A stretch of 64,000 bases of DNA from Aralia elata (GCA_034770075.1 JAVJAP010000027.1:248001-312000); one strand, 5' to 3'; shown: positions 11,206 through 22,085, counted from the first letter of the stretch. Made by a program: numbers and translations. The notes: a model not told the origin generated them from the sequence alone.

Positions 11206-11666
11206 CTGGAACAGAACAGGCAAGTAGGAAAGTAAGTTCCCTTTTTAATTTATGCCACAAATATTCCAATATTTATCGTAGAATTAATGTAACATGATGC
11301 ATGTTTATAAAAAAAAAAAAAAAAAAAAAATCGGCAGAGTTCCGTCTGTAAAATGGACATCCCAGGCATAAGTCAAACATGTTTTCCATCAATCCAAGCC
11401 TCAAACAGATCAAAATTGCATTCATATGTGTAATTACAGCATGTAAAGGACCATAATGCATGATTTTCTTTCAAAAGGGGAACAACGGATATGTGGAATC
11501 GCATCATGAGCATAAAGTAGGACTCACACAGTTGATACATAGCATGTATATATGATAATACATAGCATAGCATTGTAAAGCATACATTTCTATCTCTAAC
11601 CATGCAAATAGCCAAATGTATAGCAAAACATTGACGAAATCGAAAAGTGAACGGTCAAAGTGTTAC
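11206..11666 (-). other. Predicted 5' UTR intron of antisense gene 1
   Basis: On the minus strand a donor TTACAG|GTAACA lies at 11667/11666. A strong acceptor (CTGTTCCAG) ends at 11206, two bases before the ATG at 11203. The 461-bp interval has no coding signal and includes a 22-base homopolymer (11309-11330, T on the sense strand of this gene). Confidence 0.5.
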
Positions 11667-11830
11667 CTGTAACGCGTAGATCGATCCTAGCGGAGCAATT
11701 TTTTGCATAAAGGTTGGAAAACTCGGCAAAAGACCCTTGCAAACGAGCAAAATCGTAAGAATCTGTGTGGGGTACGAAGTTGAAAGTGACAGATCTGGAA
11801 GCGGCGAGCCGCTTATGAATCCCGATCTTA

Positions 11831-11894
11831 GCCGCAGATCAATCTGCGGCTGGCCGCAGATCCATCTGCGGCTGGCCGCAGATCCATCTACGGC
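11831..11894 (-). promoter_or_regulatory. Triple palindrome upstream of antisense gene 1
   Basis: Three 20-bp palindromes (GCCGCAGAT-NN-ATCTGCGGC type) lie at 11831-11850, 11853-11872 and 11875-11894, spaced exactly 22 bp. They precede the predicted first exon of the antisense gene. Read on the minus strand, the preceding flank CCCACCAGGGCCAGCC closely matches CCCACCTGGGCCAGCC before the palindrome in the LTR of element D (59195-59209). This supports common descent of the two promoter modules. The promoter role is inferred. Confidence 0.6.
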
Positions 11895-11949
11895 TGGCCC
11901 TGGTGGGTCCCCCTAGTTCCCTTGCAGCCGTTTGATGTGTTTAAGTGAA

Positions 11950-13262
11950 AATGAATCACGAGATGGGTGACCGGCGACGATACCCGGCCCCGACAAGACA
12001 ATCGACCGGCGACGATAACCGGCGATTACGAGATGGATGTTCGGCGACGAAAACCGGCTCCGACAAGATAACCAACCGGCGACGATAACCGGGGGTTACG
12101 ATATGGGTGACCGGCGACGATACCCGGCCCCGACAAGACAACCGACCGGCGACGATAACCGGCGATTACGAGATGGATGTCCGGCGACGAAAACCGGCTC
12201 CGACAAGATAACCAACCGGCGACGATAACCGGGGGGGTTACGAGATGGGTGACCGGTGACGATACCCGGCCCCGACGAGACAATCTACCGGCGACGATAA
12301 CCGGCGATTACGAGATGGATGTCCGGCGACAAAAACCGGCTCCGACAAGATAACCAACCGGCGACGATAACCGGGGGTTACGAGATGGGTGACCGGCGAC
12401 GATACCCGGCCCCGACAAGACAATCGACCGGCGACGATAACCGGCGATTACGAAATGGATGTCCGGTGACGAAAACCGGCTCCGACAAGATAACCAACCG
12501 GCGACGATAACCGGGGGTTACGAGATGGGTGACTGGCGACGATACCCGGCCCCGACGAGACAATCGACCGGCGACGATAACCGGCGATTACGAGAAGGAT
12601 GTCCGGCGACGAAAACCGGCTCTGACAAGATAACCAACCGGCGACGATAACCAGGGGTTACGAGATGGGTGACTGGCGACGATACCCGGCCCCGACGAGA
12701 CAATCGATCGGCGACGATAACCGGTGATTACGAGATGGATGTCCGGCGACGAAAACCGGCTCCGACAAGATAACCAACCGGCGACGATAACCGGGGGTTA
12801 CAAGATGGGTGACCGGCGACGATACCCGGCCCCGACAAGACAATCGACCGGCAACGATGACCGGCGATTACAAGATGGATGTTCGGCGACGAAAACCGGC
12901 TTCGACAAGATAACCAACCGGCGACGATAACCGGGGGTTACGAGATGGGTGACCGGCGACGATACCCGGCCCCGACGAGACAATCGACCGGCGACGATAA
13001 CCGGCGATTACGAGATGGATGTCCGGCGACAAAAACCGGTTTCGACTAGATAACCAACCGGCGACGATAACCGGGGGTTACGAGATGGGTGACCGGCGAC
13101 GATACCCAGCCTCGACGAGACAATCGACCGGCGACGATAACCGGCGATTACGAGATGGATGTTCGGCGACGAAACCGGCTCCGACAAGATAATCAACCGG
13201 CGACGATAACCGGGGGTTACGAGATGGGTGACCGGCGACGATACCCGGCCCCGACAAGACGA
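11950..13262. repeat. 35-bp minisatellite in 140-bp higher-order units
   Basis: About 9.4 copies of a 140-bp unit run from 11950 to 13262. GAGATGGGTGACCGG-type starts recur at about 11961, 12101, 12243, 12383, 12523 and onward. Each unit consists of four variants of a 35-bp monomer, each beginning CCGGCGACGA. The variants alternate in a fixed order, so this is a true higher-order repeat. Point differences scatter among copies. Macas and co-workers described tandem repeats in the region before the 3' LTR of Tat/Ogre elements as a source of satellite DNA. Short ORFs through the array are artefacts of the period. Confidence 0.95.
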
Positions 13263-13410
13263 TCATCCACATCGACACCCTTTTCTGAATGTTTTGCATC
13301 CATTGCATCTTGCGTTGCATCATAAATCATATGTGTTGCATCACGTATTCATACATCGAGTGTCTATTCTTTATCCTGTTCATTTCATTAAACATTGCAT
13401 AAACATGATA

Positions 13411-13422
13411 AAGAGGGGCAGC
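13411..13422 (+). other. Polypurine tract of element A
   Basis: AAGAGGGGCAGC lies immediately before the 3' LTR (TGTAGACACC at 13423). It is the expected plus-strand primer. The interval 13263-13410 holds no ORF or repeat that I can identify. Confidence 0.8.
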
Positions 13423-15499
13423 TGTAGACACCCAAATTTTGCGTTCCCTGTACAAACCATGACAGGAGGGCAAAATCGTCAATTGAACCGGCTTGCGGGA
13501 GCGATGGAATGGGCACAAGTGCGAACGCCCAACACCACCGCAATGTTTGGCGACCAAAGCTGATGTGACAATAAGGCCATCCGAAACGGGCATCCCCGAA
13601 TGAGGTGGCACGTCTTCCGGAAATTCCCGGACTGCAGAATACGAGCCTGTCAGCGAAAACCGACGTTAAGGCATGGAAATCGAGGCGTGGCACGAAAATT
13701 GAGAAAGTCAAACCGTCCAGCCGCGGATTGATCTGCGGCCAAATAGTGCGCCTTTTGAAAACACGGAACTCGAAACACGGAGCTCGAAATCAGGTGAGTG
13801 GAAGGCAGGCGGCCAGCCAGCCTATTTCAGCTCAGTTTCGTTGCAGCATACAGGGAGTTAAAGGTTGAAAGAATTGGAAGGAAGAAGGAGAATTCAGCAG
13901 CAAAAGAGCACGGAAATAGAGAGGAAAAAGAGCAAAATTTGCAACCAAATAGGAAGAAAAGAGAGAAAAAGGGAGAGGATTTATTTCTTTTGATTTTGAT
14001 TGTATCAAATACACTCCTTATCCTATTCAAATACACAAGTTCACATCCATTTGAGATCATTTGCAAGGTGAAAATTCCTATTTGTTCTAGCAATTTATAT
14101 CATATTGATTGGTTAAATTAGATGTAATTTTCATGTATCTTGTTGAAAAATCATGGATTAGGGATTATTAGTGAGGGTTCCATCGGAACAAAATTCTTCC
14201 TAATAACCCGAGGATATCCAATTGGTGAAATTTCTAGCTTGTTTATGGTGATTCATTGGGTGTAATTTATTTAGGTTATCATTTTCGGATATCATGGTGT
14301 ATTAGATAAATACGGGTTGGTTAGTTATATAGTATTCATTTTGTGGGCATGTAGTAATCTCGTGTGAGCCTAGGAATGCGACCCCATGGTCCAAATCCGA
14401 TGATGGATGTTTTGATGTATGTAATAGATTCAAGATGCTCGTTTTGTAATATGTAATCGTCGGGCCTTAAAGCGACGCTAGGGCGAGAATCGGGTTTAAG
14501 GCCTCGTAGTAGTGGAATATGTGATTGTTGACGTTCGGGGATGTTTCGATGGCTTACATGCCCATGAATAGCCCCGACGCGTGTTTATGCTTGATTAGAT
14601 TCTGTGACACGAAAAATGATTTCGAATATTAAGCGATGAAGGTCTTTCATAAAAATCAAACAAACTAGGTTATTAGCATCACGAGGGTAAGAAGTTGGGA
14701 ATGCTAATGAAAGTCGATTCCTATTTTACGAGAAAGCTAAAGAGAAGTTGTTTTTCTTTTAATGTCATGAAAATGGTTTTAACAAAAAAAGAAATGAATG
14801 TTTTATTAAACCTTGATACATAGGGAGAAAGAGATCCTAGAAATTGCCCATCATTTATGAAAGCAACGTATAAATCTCGATTCCTATTTTGATTAAGGTT
14901 TAAGAAAAAATTCCCGTTTTATCAAAACGACGCCTAATAAAGATCTCATAGTTTTGATAAGTAAAATCAAACCTTTCGCATGAATAAAGGGAGCTCTCTC
15001 GTATAAATAGAAACGACATTCTAAAACATTCTCAAATTAAAGCACAACTTTCCCTAAAAATCCAAATGATTCTTTTATACAAACTCACCACAACATTCAC
15101 ATAGGCACACACACACACACACGCACACACACACATTTCATGAATTAAAGGATAGGAAAGCACCAAGATTGCGGTAACCGTGTTTCACGGAAGTCGGGGG
15201 GTGCCTAACACCTTCCTCTAGCTTAAGCAAGCCCCCGAACTCTATGAATCTCGATTCGCAGACCAATTAATTCGGAGTCACATATGAGCCAACGATTTAT
15301 AAAAAACAAAAACTCGGATGAGTTAGTACATCCATTTCAAATATACCAACTGGCAACTCTGGTTAATTGGCTTATCATAAAAGCGATCTTTCAAAACCCC
15401 GTCGACATTAATGCCGACCTTTTCCAAAAAAAATCATTTAATCAAGAGGCTAAAATTGGAAAAGACTAAAAGGACATAAAGAAAAACCCAGCGTCGACA
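13423..15499 (+). repeat. 3' LTR of element A
   Basis: This 2077-bp full-length LTR has the same ends as the 5' LTR and the same length as the solo LTR at 20009-22085. It contains the 526-bp block missing from the 5' LTR (14565-15090) and lacks one palindrome unit. CATCA follows at 15500-15504. Confidence 0.92.
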
Positions 15500-15560
15500 C
15501 ATCACTCGAAGCAAGGTGTCTAAATTTGTTATGCTTGAATTGATGGTCATGTGGTGAGTT

Positions 15561-15753
15561 GAGATAGAGCGTAAAACGCACTCACTCATGGACACATGCG
15601 TAGGAGAGATAGAGCGTAAAACGCACTCTCTTATAATTGGGATTAAAGAAAGAAAATTGTTATATTGCAAATCTTGCAGGGGTTGAGATAGAGCGTAAAA
15701 CGCACTCCCCATATGAGCGCGCTTAAGGTTGAGATGGAGCATAAAATGCACTC
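15561..15753 (+). repeat. Array of four GAGATRGAGCGTAAAACGCACTC repeats, B copy 1
   Basis: Copies lie at 15561, 15606, 15684 and 15730. The first three contain GCGT-AAA-ACGC, and the last contains GCAT-AAA-ATGC, a compensated change that keeps the palindrome. The same array with the same last-copy variant occurs in G and C. In B copy 2 the last copy has decayed further. Confidence 0.85.
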
Positions 15754-16129
15754 ACCTAGAGCCTTTGGTTCTCAAAATTTTTGAAAATTGTGATTTGTAT
15801 ACCTTTGTATTGAGCGATGTGTTAAGCTTGTTGTTTTGAAGTTTATTTGATTATTTCATAAGGTAATGTGGTTGCATAGTTTCATCCGAGCTTGATTGGT
15901 TTAGTGCTATTGGGGTACTCACACACACACATATGGAAGGGGCTTTAAGTAAAGTATGACTAGCTAACTGAAATTTTAGACGTGCAACTCTTTGTTTGTT
16001 CTCTTGAGTTCCAAGTGTTGATGCCTTTGAGACCATTGTCGGCTTATTAATTCATTGCTCAAGTTAGGTTGTATTACAAGAGTTTGAAGTATGTAGTTTA
16101 GGTTTGTTTTGCTTGAGGACAAGCAAAGA

Positions 16130-16147
16130 TTTAAGTTTGGGGGTATT
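16130..16147 (+). other. Polypurine tract of element B
   Basis: TTTAAGTTTGGGGGTATT lies directly before TGATGAGTGTG, the LTR start. This is the usual Athila arrangement. Near-identical tracts also occur inside the element at 603-618 and 19700-19715. Confidence 0.75.
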
Positions 16148-18236
16148 TGATGAGTGTGTTTTATATACACAAATTAGGTACTTTTGAGCTTGATAATTTG
16201 TAAATCCTAAGTCATTTCGGTTGGTTTTATGTGTTTTTATCTTATTGTTATGTAATGTAGTTTTGTATTGGTTTTTATATGTTTTTGTATGATTTTATGT
16301 GTTTTTGTGTTTTTTTATATGAATTGAAATAAAAGCTCCTTGGAATCAATACCCATTATTTGCTTTTCGGTACTGTAGCTGCTTATTTCCCAATTTCACC
16401 CATGATCCAATTCAAATCTCTCAACACTCAAAGAACGAAAGTTGTAGATATTTGTCTTAGCTTTCCAGAACATCTTGAATCATCCAATTTGAAGTTCGTA
16501 TAAGAGAGTTATGGCCATTTTACCATCGGATTTGGCATGAATTTTACACAACAGTTGCTTCGGGCTCAATTTGAGCCTTTCTGCGGACATTTTCTCGTCA
16601 AGCTCCAGTCATGAAAGTTGTAGAGCTCTTTCTTAGCTTTCCATAGCCTACTTAATCGCCTTAATCCGAGTTCGGACGAAGAAGTTATGGCCATTTAACT
16701 AACAGAGGTCAAAACTGAGTCGGGATACAGGCCTTGGGCGCGGGCGCGCGGAATGGGCGCAGGCGCGCGGCGCCAGGCAGTGCGCGCGCGGCGCCAGGCA
16801 CCAGGCAGTGCGCGCGCGGCGTGGGCATGCGTGCAGCATAGCCAGCGGCTGGGCGCGGGTGCGGCGGGCAGCGTGCGGGCGCACCCGGGCGTGCTGAGTG
16901 CGATCATTTGAGCTCCTAGTGCGATTCCAGCTCACTTTTTGACCCAAAATCTAATGTTTGGCTAGGGTTTTTCATGGAGGCACTATATAATATCTCATTG
17001 GGACTTCATATTTCATATCGAGGAATTGGGAGGCCACACAAACACATCAATTAGAGAGCCAAAAGTGCTGTAACACAAGGAAAATTCAGCAAAATGAAAA
17101 GAACCAAGGAGGAAAGGAGTGTCAAATGGACATCTTGACATAGGGAGGCTGCACATACATCACCAAGAAGAGCTTGAGGGCTGCAATTCAAAGAGATTTT
17201 CAGCAACAAGCCAAGGAGCAAAAGGAGAAAAGAATGCCAAAGTAGAGAAAAAGCTAGAAATTGACATCAACCAAACAAGCAACATATGGATATCTTCTAA
17301 ATGGGTTTTATCATCTCTTGTTTTCCTTTGAATTTGTATTTCTATTTCATGATGTACACCATGTGTTTGATGTTTTGCCTAGCTACCATGAACTAGAGCT
17401 TATTCTAAGATTTCAATGGAACCGAACACATAGTTTGAATTGATTTCTCTCTCTTTGTTATTAATTACTCATTTGTGAATTATATGTCATAATTTATGCT
17501 TCATATATTAATTACTTGGCTCGTAATTACCGTGGGAACCTATATGAACTTGACGAACGGATTATAGTGTTTAGACCTTGTTATGATATCATGCGAGAGT
17601 TAAAGATTGTTGTGGGTTATTAATTAAGATTAAGTGACGTGTGTCTTGTTGATTATCCTCAATAATATGCAACTTGATAGTATTTAGGATAGATATATAC
17701 CTAGATACCGTGTGCAACCAATAGAGAATCTATTCTTAATGACTTACTATGTGAAAGGTGGTAATTGAAGGGATGTTTAATGAGATTTAGTGACACGTGT
17801 CTTTTTATTGTTCTTGAAATTGGTCTCTTGATAGTGTGTAGGATAGACATATACCTACATGCCGCATTAGAAAGATTCGAATTTGACCATCGACAGAGGC
17901 TTATATGTAGCTTTGATTTCTCGGTTGACATTTCTATGTTGTTAATTAGTTTAAATGAGAGAGTTAGGATATTCAAATGAAGTGTTGGGGGAAATTGCAA
18001 TCTTAGACTTGTTAATATTATATTTCGTTATCTTAATGTTTTTCATATCTCTTAATTATTACAAACAACAAAAACTCAAATCATCATTTGTCTACTTAAA
18101 ATCGAGACGATATATAGTTGGTACTTGAGATACACTAGAACAATTCCCTGTGGGTTCGACAACTCTCTTATCACTTTATTACTTGTTGACCGCGTATACT
18201 TGCATGTGTGTTTATCGATTGCGAAATTAACCAACA
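16148..18236 (+). repeat. Middle LTR of the B array
   Basis: This 2089-bp LTR runs TGATGAGTGTG...CCAACA. It includes a GC-rich variable block, a TATA box and AT-rich downstream sequence. The ORFs inside it are short and arise from composition or chance. Confidence 0.9.
16735..16991 (+). promoter_or_regulatory. GC-rich block and TATA box in the B LTR
   Basis: About 150 bp of degenerate GGGCGCGCGG-type repeats, very rich in CpG, ends roughly 90 bp before CTATATAATA (16983-16991). The right LTR repeats the layout (about 23370-23520, TATA about 23614). Element G has a longer version of the block. Confidence 0.65.
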
Positions 18237-18242
18237 AGTTTT

Positions 18243-18260
18243 TGGCGCCGTTGCCGGGGA
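18243..18260 (+). other. Primer-binding site of B copy 2
   Basis: TGGCGCCGTTGCCGGGGA follows the LTR end by six bases. This is the PBS form typical of Athila elements, complementary to tRNA-Asp according to the literature on the family. Confidence 0.85.
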
Positions 18261-18371
18261 ATTGTTTTTCTTCTAGTGTTTTTCCAATATTAATGACAAT
18301 CGATTTGGTCTTAATTTAGACTTGTAAATAATTTTATTATTATTATTTTGTTTTGATTTTATTTTCAGTTA

Positions 18372-19442
18372 ATGGATGAGCATAATTATCAATGGGATTA
18401 TGAGGGGACGGCGCAACCAAGTTCGTCAAAACTTCTTGAGCAGTTGCAAGAACAAGTTACAATGCTTTCAAGGGTTGTTGACACTCTTAAAGGCCAGTCC
18501 ACTCAAAATGCTTACAGTCAGAATCAAGCTGACTACTACCCGAACTACTATCAGTCGGGTTGGCATGATTGTCCAAGCTTTTCATGGGACAACAATCAAG
18601 ATCAAGGCTATGATCCAAATCTCTTATACCATTCAGAATCTATGTACCAACCTCCACCATACTATGAGGATACATCTAATTTGGAGGAGAATCTTCCCAT
18701 GTACACTGAGCAACTAAATTCATTACGGAACCTCGAGAATCTAACGGCACAAATCGTGGATGCTATCGTTATTCACCCGCAAAGCACCTTACCTTGCATT
18801 ACATAGATTAACCCCATAGAGGAAAGTGAAGAGCAATATATGGTGAATTCGCATAGATATGACGGAGAGGAAAGAATGAGGGAGGAGCTCATGAGTGGGA
18901 ACATATCTCATATCTCTCAAAATGAGGTTAGGTTGGCAAATCTACAAGCTTCAGTGCAGAGCATCATTAACTATGTTGCCAATACTTACGTTATTCACCC
19001 GCAATGCACCTTACCTAGCGATACTGAGATTGACCCTATGGAGGATGATGAAGAGCAGTGCATGGTGGATGATCAAGGAAATGGCGAGGAGTCGCACAAA
19101 GCTATTAGTGAAATTTTTGAGAGTATACATCCTACTGTGGATGTTGATTCTAATGTTGATGAGATAAGGAGCATGAATGGGGATTATGAAAAGGAAATTG
19201 AAGATCAAGAAGTCACATTCGAGGTTTTCAAAGCCATCGAACACCCATTGGTTCATGAAAAATATCTTCATGTGGATCTTGACAAAAGTGCAATGATGGA
19301 TAAAGCGGATGATGCAAGCTTCTTCTTGCCATCAGATGATACAAAGTTTGAGGGTCGCCAATCTGGCATGCATGCCATGCAAATCAAAGAAATAACATCG
19401 AGGCGGCATGCTATGGTCAATTTTGCGATTGAGCCGGATTGA
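18372..19442 (+). pseudogene. Condensed Gag-PR mosaic ORF of element B
   Basis: A single frame of about 356 codons starts at ATG 18372 (MDEHNYQWDYEG) and is broken by one TAG at 18804-18806. The parts correspond to pieces of Athila Gag-PR as seen in element C: a YYPNYYQSGW...FSWDNNQ segment (C: YNPNNRNHPNFSWSNNQ), a LENL-type coiled segment, and HPQCTLPSDTEIDP...EEQC (C: RPQGSLPSNTEENP...KEQC), present twice in B. The last Athila-like part is DQEVTFEVFKAI, the C-terminal edge of protease (C: DQEVKFNVFKAM). The capsid domain, zinc knuckle and protease active site are absent. The tail ending NFAIEPD is shared with G. It may be a mini-Gag helping packaging by a partner, or a decayed fusion. Confidence 0.75.
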
Positions 19443-19486
19443 TGGGAAATAAAGGAGTCGGGCTAACGACTTTAAACCAAACGCTT

Positions 19487-19504
19487 CTTGGGAGGCAACC
19501 CAAG
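19487..19504 (+). other. Conserved post-ORF hairpin, B copy 2
   Basis: A CTTGGG/CCCAAG stem encloses the loop AGGCAA, 44 nt after the TGA at 19440-19442. It is preceded by GACTTTAAACCAA, a block also kept in G and, in altered form, in C. Confidence 0.7.
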
Positions 19505-20008
19505 TTTACTATTTTGCTTTTATTTTTGTTTGATTGCATTTTAGTGGTTTAATTGCATTTTAATTTCTTTAGTCATTTGCTTTCAGGTACGCTCCCAACT
19601 TAGAGGTATTGAAATATGATATCAATGGCGCTTGACACGGTTTCAGGGAAGTCTTATATTTTAAGTTTTCCTATATCAGACATTGAGGACAATGTCAAGT
19701 TTAAGTTTGGGGGTAGTATTTCGTATTTGTATGTTTTTAATTTAGTTTTTGTGTGATTTAAGTATGTTTTTCTTTTTATTCAAAAACAAATCATTTATTT
19801 TTAAGATGTGTCCCATGAGCATTGTTTTAATTTGATTTGAACCATAATCCATGGTCTATGATAATGGCTTGTTTGAAGAGAATCTAACTCATGAGACATA
19901 GACAATTGTTGCTTAATCTTTGTGCTTATCGTTCATTGGTTATTATTTTGCTTATACGTCCTTTCACTTTTATGCACTTACCCATGAGTATTAAACTAGT
20001 TGTATGCT

Positions 20009-22085
20009 TGTAGACACCCAAATTTTGCACTTCGTATACTAACCCTGACAGGAGGGCAAATTCGGGAAATGAACCGGCCTGCGAGAGCAAAGGATGGACA
20101 AGTGCGAACATTCGACGCCACCGCGACGATTTACAACCGAAACCGACGTGACAACAAGGTTGTCCAAATTGTGCATTCCCGAATGATGTGGCGCATCTTC
20201 CAGTAATTCCCGGACTGCAAAATATAAGCCTGTCGGCGAGAACCGACGTCACGACCTGAGAATCGAGGCATAGCACGAAAATCGAGAAAGTCAAGCCAGC
20301 CAGCCGCGGATTGATCTGTGGCCAATAAGTGCGCCTTTTGAAAACACGGAACTCGAAACACAGGAACCGAAAATCAGCTGAGTGGGGGGTTGGCGGCCAG
20401 CCAGCCGCAGATCCATCTACGGCTGGCTTTGGCCAACCTATTTCAGCTCATTCCTTCAGCATCCAGGAAAAGAGAGAGAAGAGGTTGGAAACAGGCGGAG
20501 AAGAAGAAAAAACAGCAGCAGATCAGCTCGGAAAAAGAGAGAAAAATAGGAGAATTTTGCAACAAAAAGAGGAGAGAAAGGAGAAAAAAGAGAGGAATAA
20601 TGCTCTTTTGATTTGATTGTATCACATATACTTCTCCTTCTATTCAAAATACACAAGTTTACATCCACTTTGATATCATTTGCAAGGTGAAAATCTCCTT
20701 ATTTTTGCAATCTCTATCATATCACTTGGTCAAATTAAATGTAGTTTTTCATGTAATTTATGGTGGAACAATGAATTAGGGATTATTAGTGAGGGTTCCA
20801 TCGGAACAAAATTCTTCCTAATAACCCGATGATATTCATTTATTGATTTTTTGTTTTGTTTTACGGTGCTATATTGGGCGTGGTTCCTTTAGATCGCTAT
20901 TTTAGGATGTTTTGGTATTGTTAGATTACCTGTGTTGGTTATTTCTTGTAATATCCGGTTGTGGGTGTGTGGAAATTTGGGTGTGAGCCTAGGAAAGCGA
21001 CCCCGTGGTCCAAATCCGATGATGGACGGCTTTTGATGTAGATAGTCGGAATGATGTAGTTTTCATTGTACATATGTAATCATCGGGCCTTAAAACGACG
21101 CCAAGGCGGGAATCGTGGTTAAGGCCCCGTCATAGTGAAAGTATGCGATTGTGGGCGTTTGGGGATATTTTGATGGCTTACATGCCCATGAATAGCCCCA
21201 ACGCATTTTAATGTTTGGTTTGATTTATGACACGAAATTGATTTCAAAGTTAAACGATAAAGATTTTCATAAAATCAATCAAACTAGGTTATTAGTCTCA
21301 CGAAGATAAGAAATTGGGGTGCTAATGAATGTCGATTTCTATTTAACGAGAAGGCTAAAGAAAGAAATCGTTTTCAAACATCACAAAAATGGTTTTATAA
21401 AAATAAATAATGTTTTATTAAATCCTTGTGCATAGGGTTAAAGAGATCCTAGAAGTTGCCCATCATTTGAGTTATGAAAGCAACGTATAGATCTCGATTC
21501 CTATTTTGACAAAGATTTAGAAAACTCTTGTTTTGCCAAAACAACACCTAATGCAATCTCACAATTTTGACAATTAAAATCAAACATTTTCTCATAAAGC
21601 TTTCTCGTATAAATCAAAGGATATTCTAAAGCATTCCTAAAAGAAAAGACACGACTTTTCCGAAAACCCAATTGATTTCTTCATGCAAACTCACCACCAC
21701 ATTCACATACACACACACACACACGCACACATACACACTTCATGAATTAAAGGATAGGAAAGTATCAAGATTGCGGTAACCGTGTTTCACGGAAGTCGGG
21801 GGGTGCCTAACACCTTCCCCTCGCTTAAGCAAGCCCCCGAACTCTATGAATCTCGGTTTGCAGACCAATCAATTCGGAGTCACATATGAGCCAGCGATTT
21901 ATAAAGGACGAAAACTCGGATGAGTTGGTACATCCATTTCAAAAATACCAACTGGCGACTCTGGTTAATTGGCTCATCATAAAAAACGATCTTTCAAAAC
22001 CCCGTCGACATTAATGCCAACCTTTTCCAAAAAATCATTCAATCAAAAGGCTAAAATTGGAAAAGACGAAAAATCGGCGTCGACA
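20009..22085 (+). repeat. Solo Tat LTR inserted in B copy 2
   Basis: A 2077-bp LTR (TGTAGACACC...GTCGACA) is flanked by ATGCT at 20004-20008 and 22086-22090. The uninterrupted target is visible in G (about 55065). No PBS or PPT adjoins it, so it is a solo LTR left by LTR-LTR recombination. It is related to but clearly diverged from the LTRs of A, and carries palindromes at 20304 and 20405 and the long stem at 21085-21127. Confidence 0.93.

Larger units (their letters stand above)
983..15499 (+). mobile_element. Element A: Tat-lineage Ty3/Gypsy retrotransposon with antisense gene cassette
   Basis: Both LTRs run TGTAGACACC...GTCGACA. The 5-bp duplication CATCA (978-982 and 15500-15504) and the uninterrupted target at about 22155 prove a single insertion into B copy 1. 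The order is 5' LTR, PBS (tRNA-Arg-like, as in Tat/Ogre elements), leader, short remnant ORF, RT-RNase H-integrase on +, two antisense genes on -, 140-bp tandem repeats, PPT, 3' LTR. The RT, the archaeal-like RNase H and the antisense extra ORFs before the 3' LTR are all typical of the Tat lineage. Gag and protease are almost entirely missing, so the element depends on others for movement or is dead. Confidence 0.9.
15500..16147 (+). mobile_element. Element B, copy 1, right piece (3' untranslated region)
   Basis: The sequence continues that of 1-982 after the target duplication and aligns with 22150-22805. It contains four short palindromic repeats and the polypurine tract that precedes the LTR at 16148. 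It has no ORF on the plus strand. A reverse ORF over the palindromes follows from the repeats. Confidence 0.88.

Noticed and set aside
11950..13262. Regular direct repeats resembling a CRISPR array
   Set aside because: There are no unique spacers. The units are contiguous 35-bp variants in a plant retrotransposon.
12026..13323. Series of ~61-codon ORFs in the tandem repeat
   Set aside because: These are periodic translation of the 140-bp unit. No independent coding evidence.
15434..15751. Reverse ORF with repeated ECVLRSIS-like peptides (also at 22035-22361 and 54987-55346)
   Set aside because: The peptide repeats are the translated palindromic DNA repeats. No start context or frame conservation beyond the DNA repeats is seen.
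18243..18260. tRNA-like sequence
   Set aside because: Only the 18-base primer complement is present. No tRNA gene could be folded at any PBS in the window.
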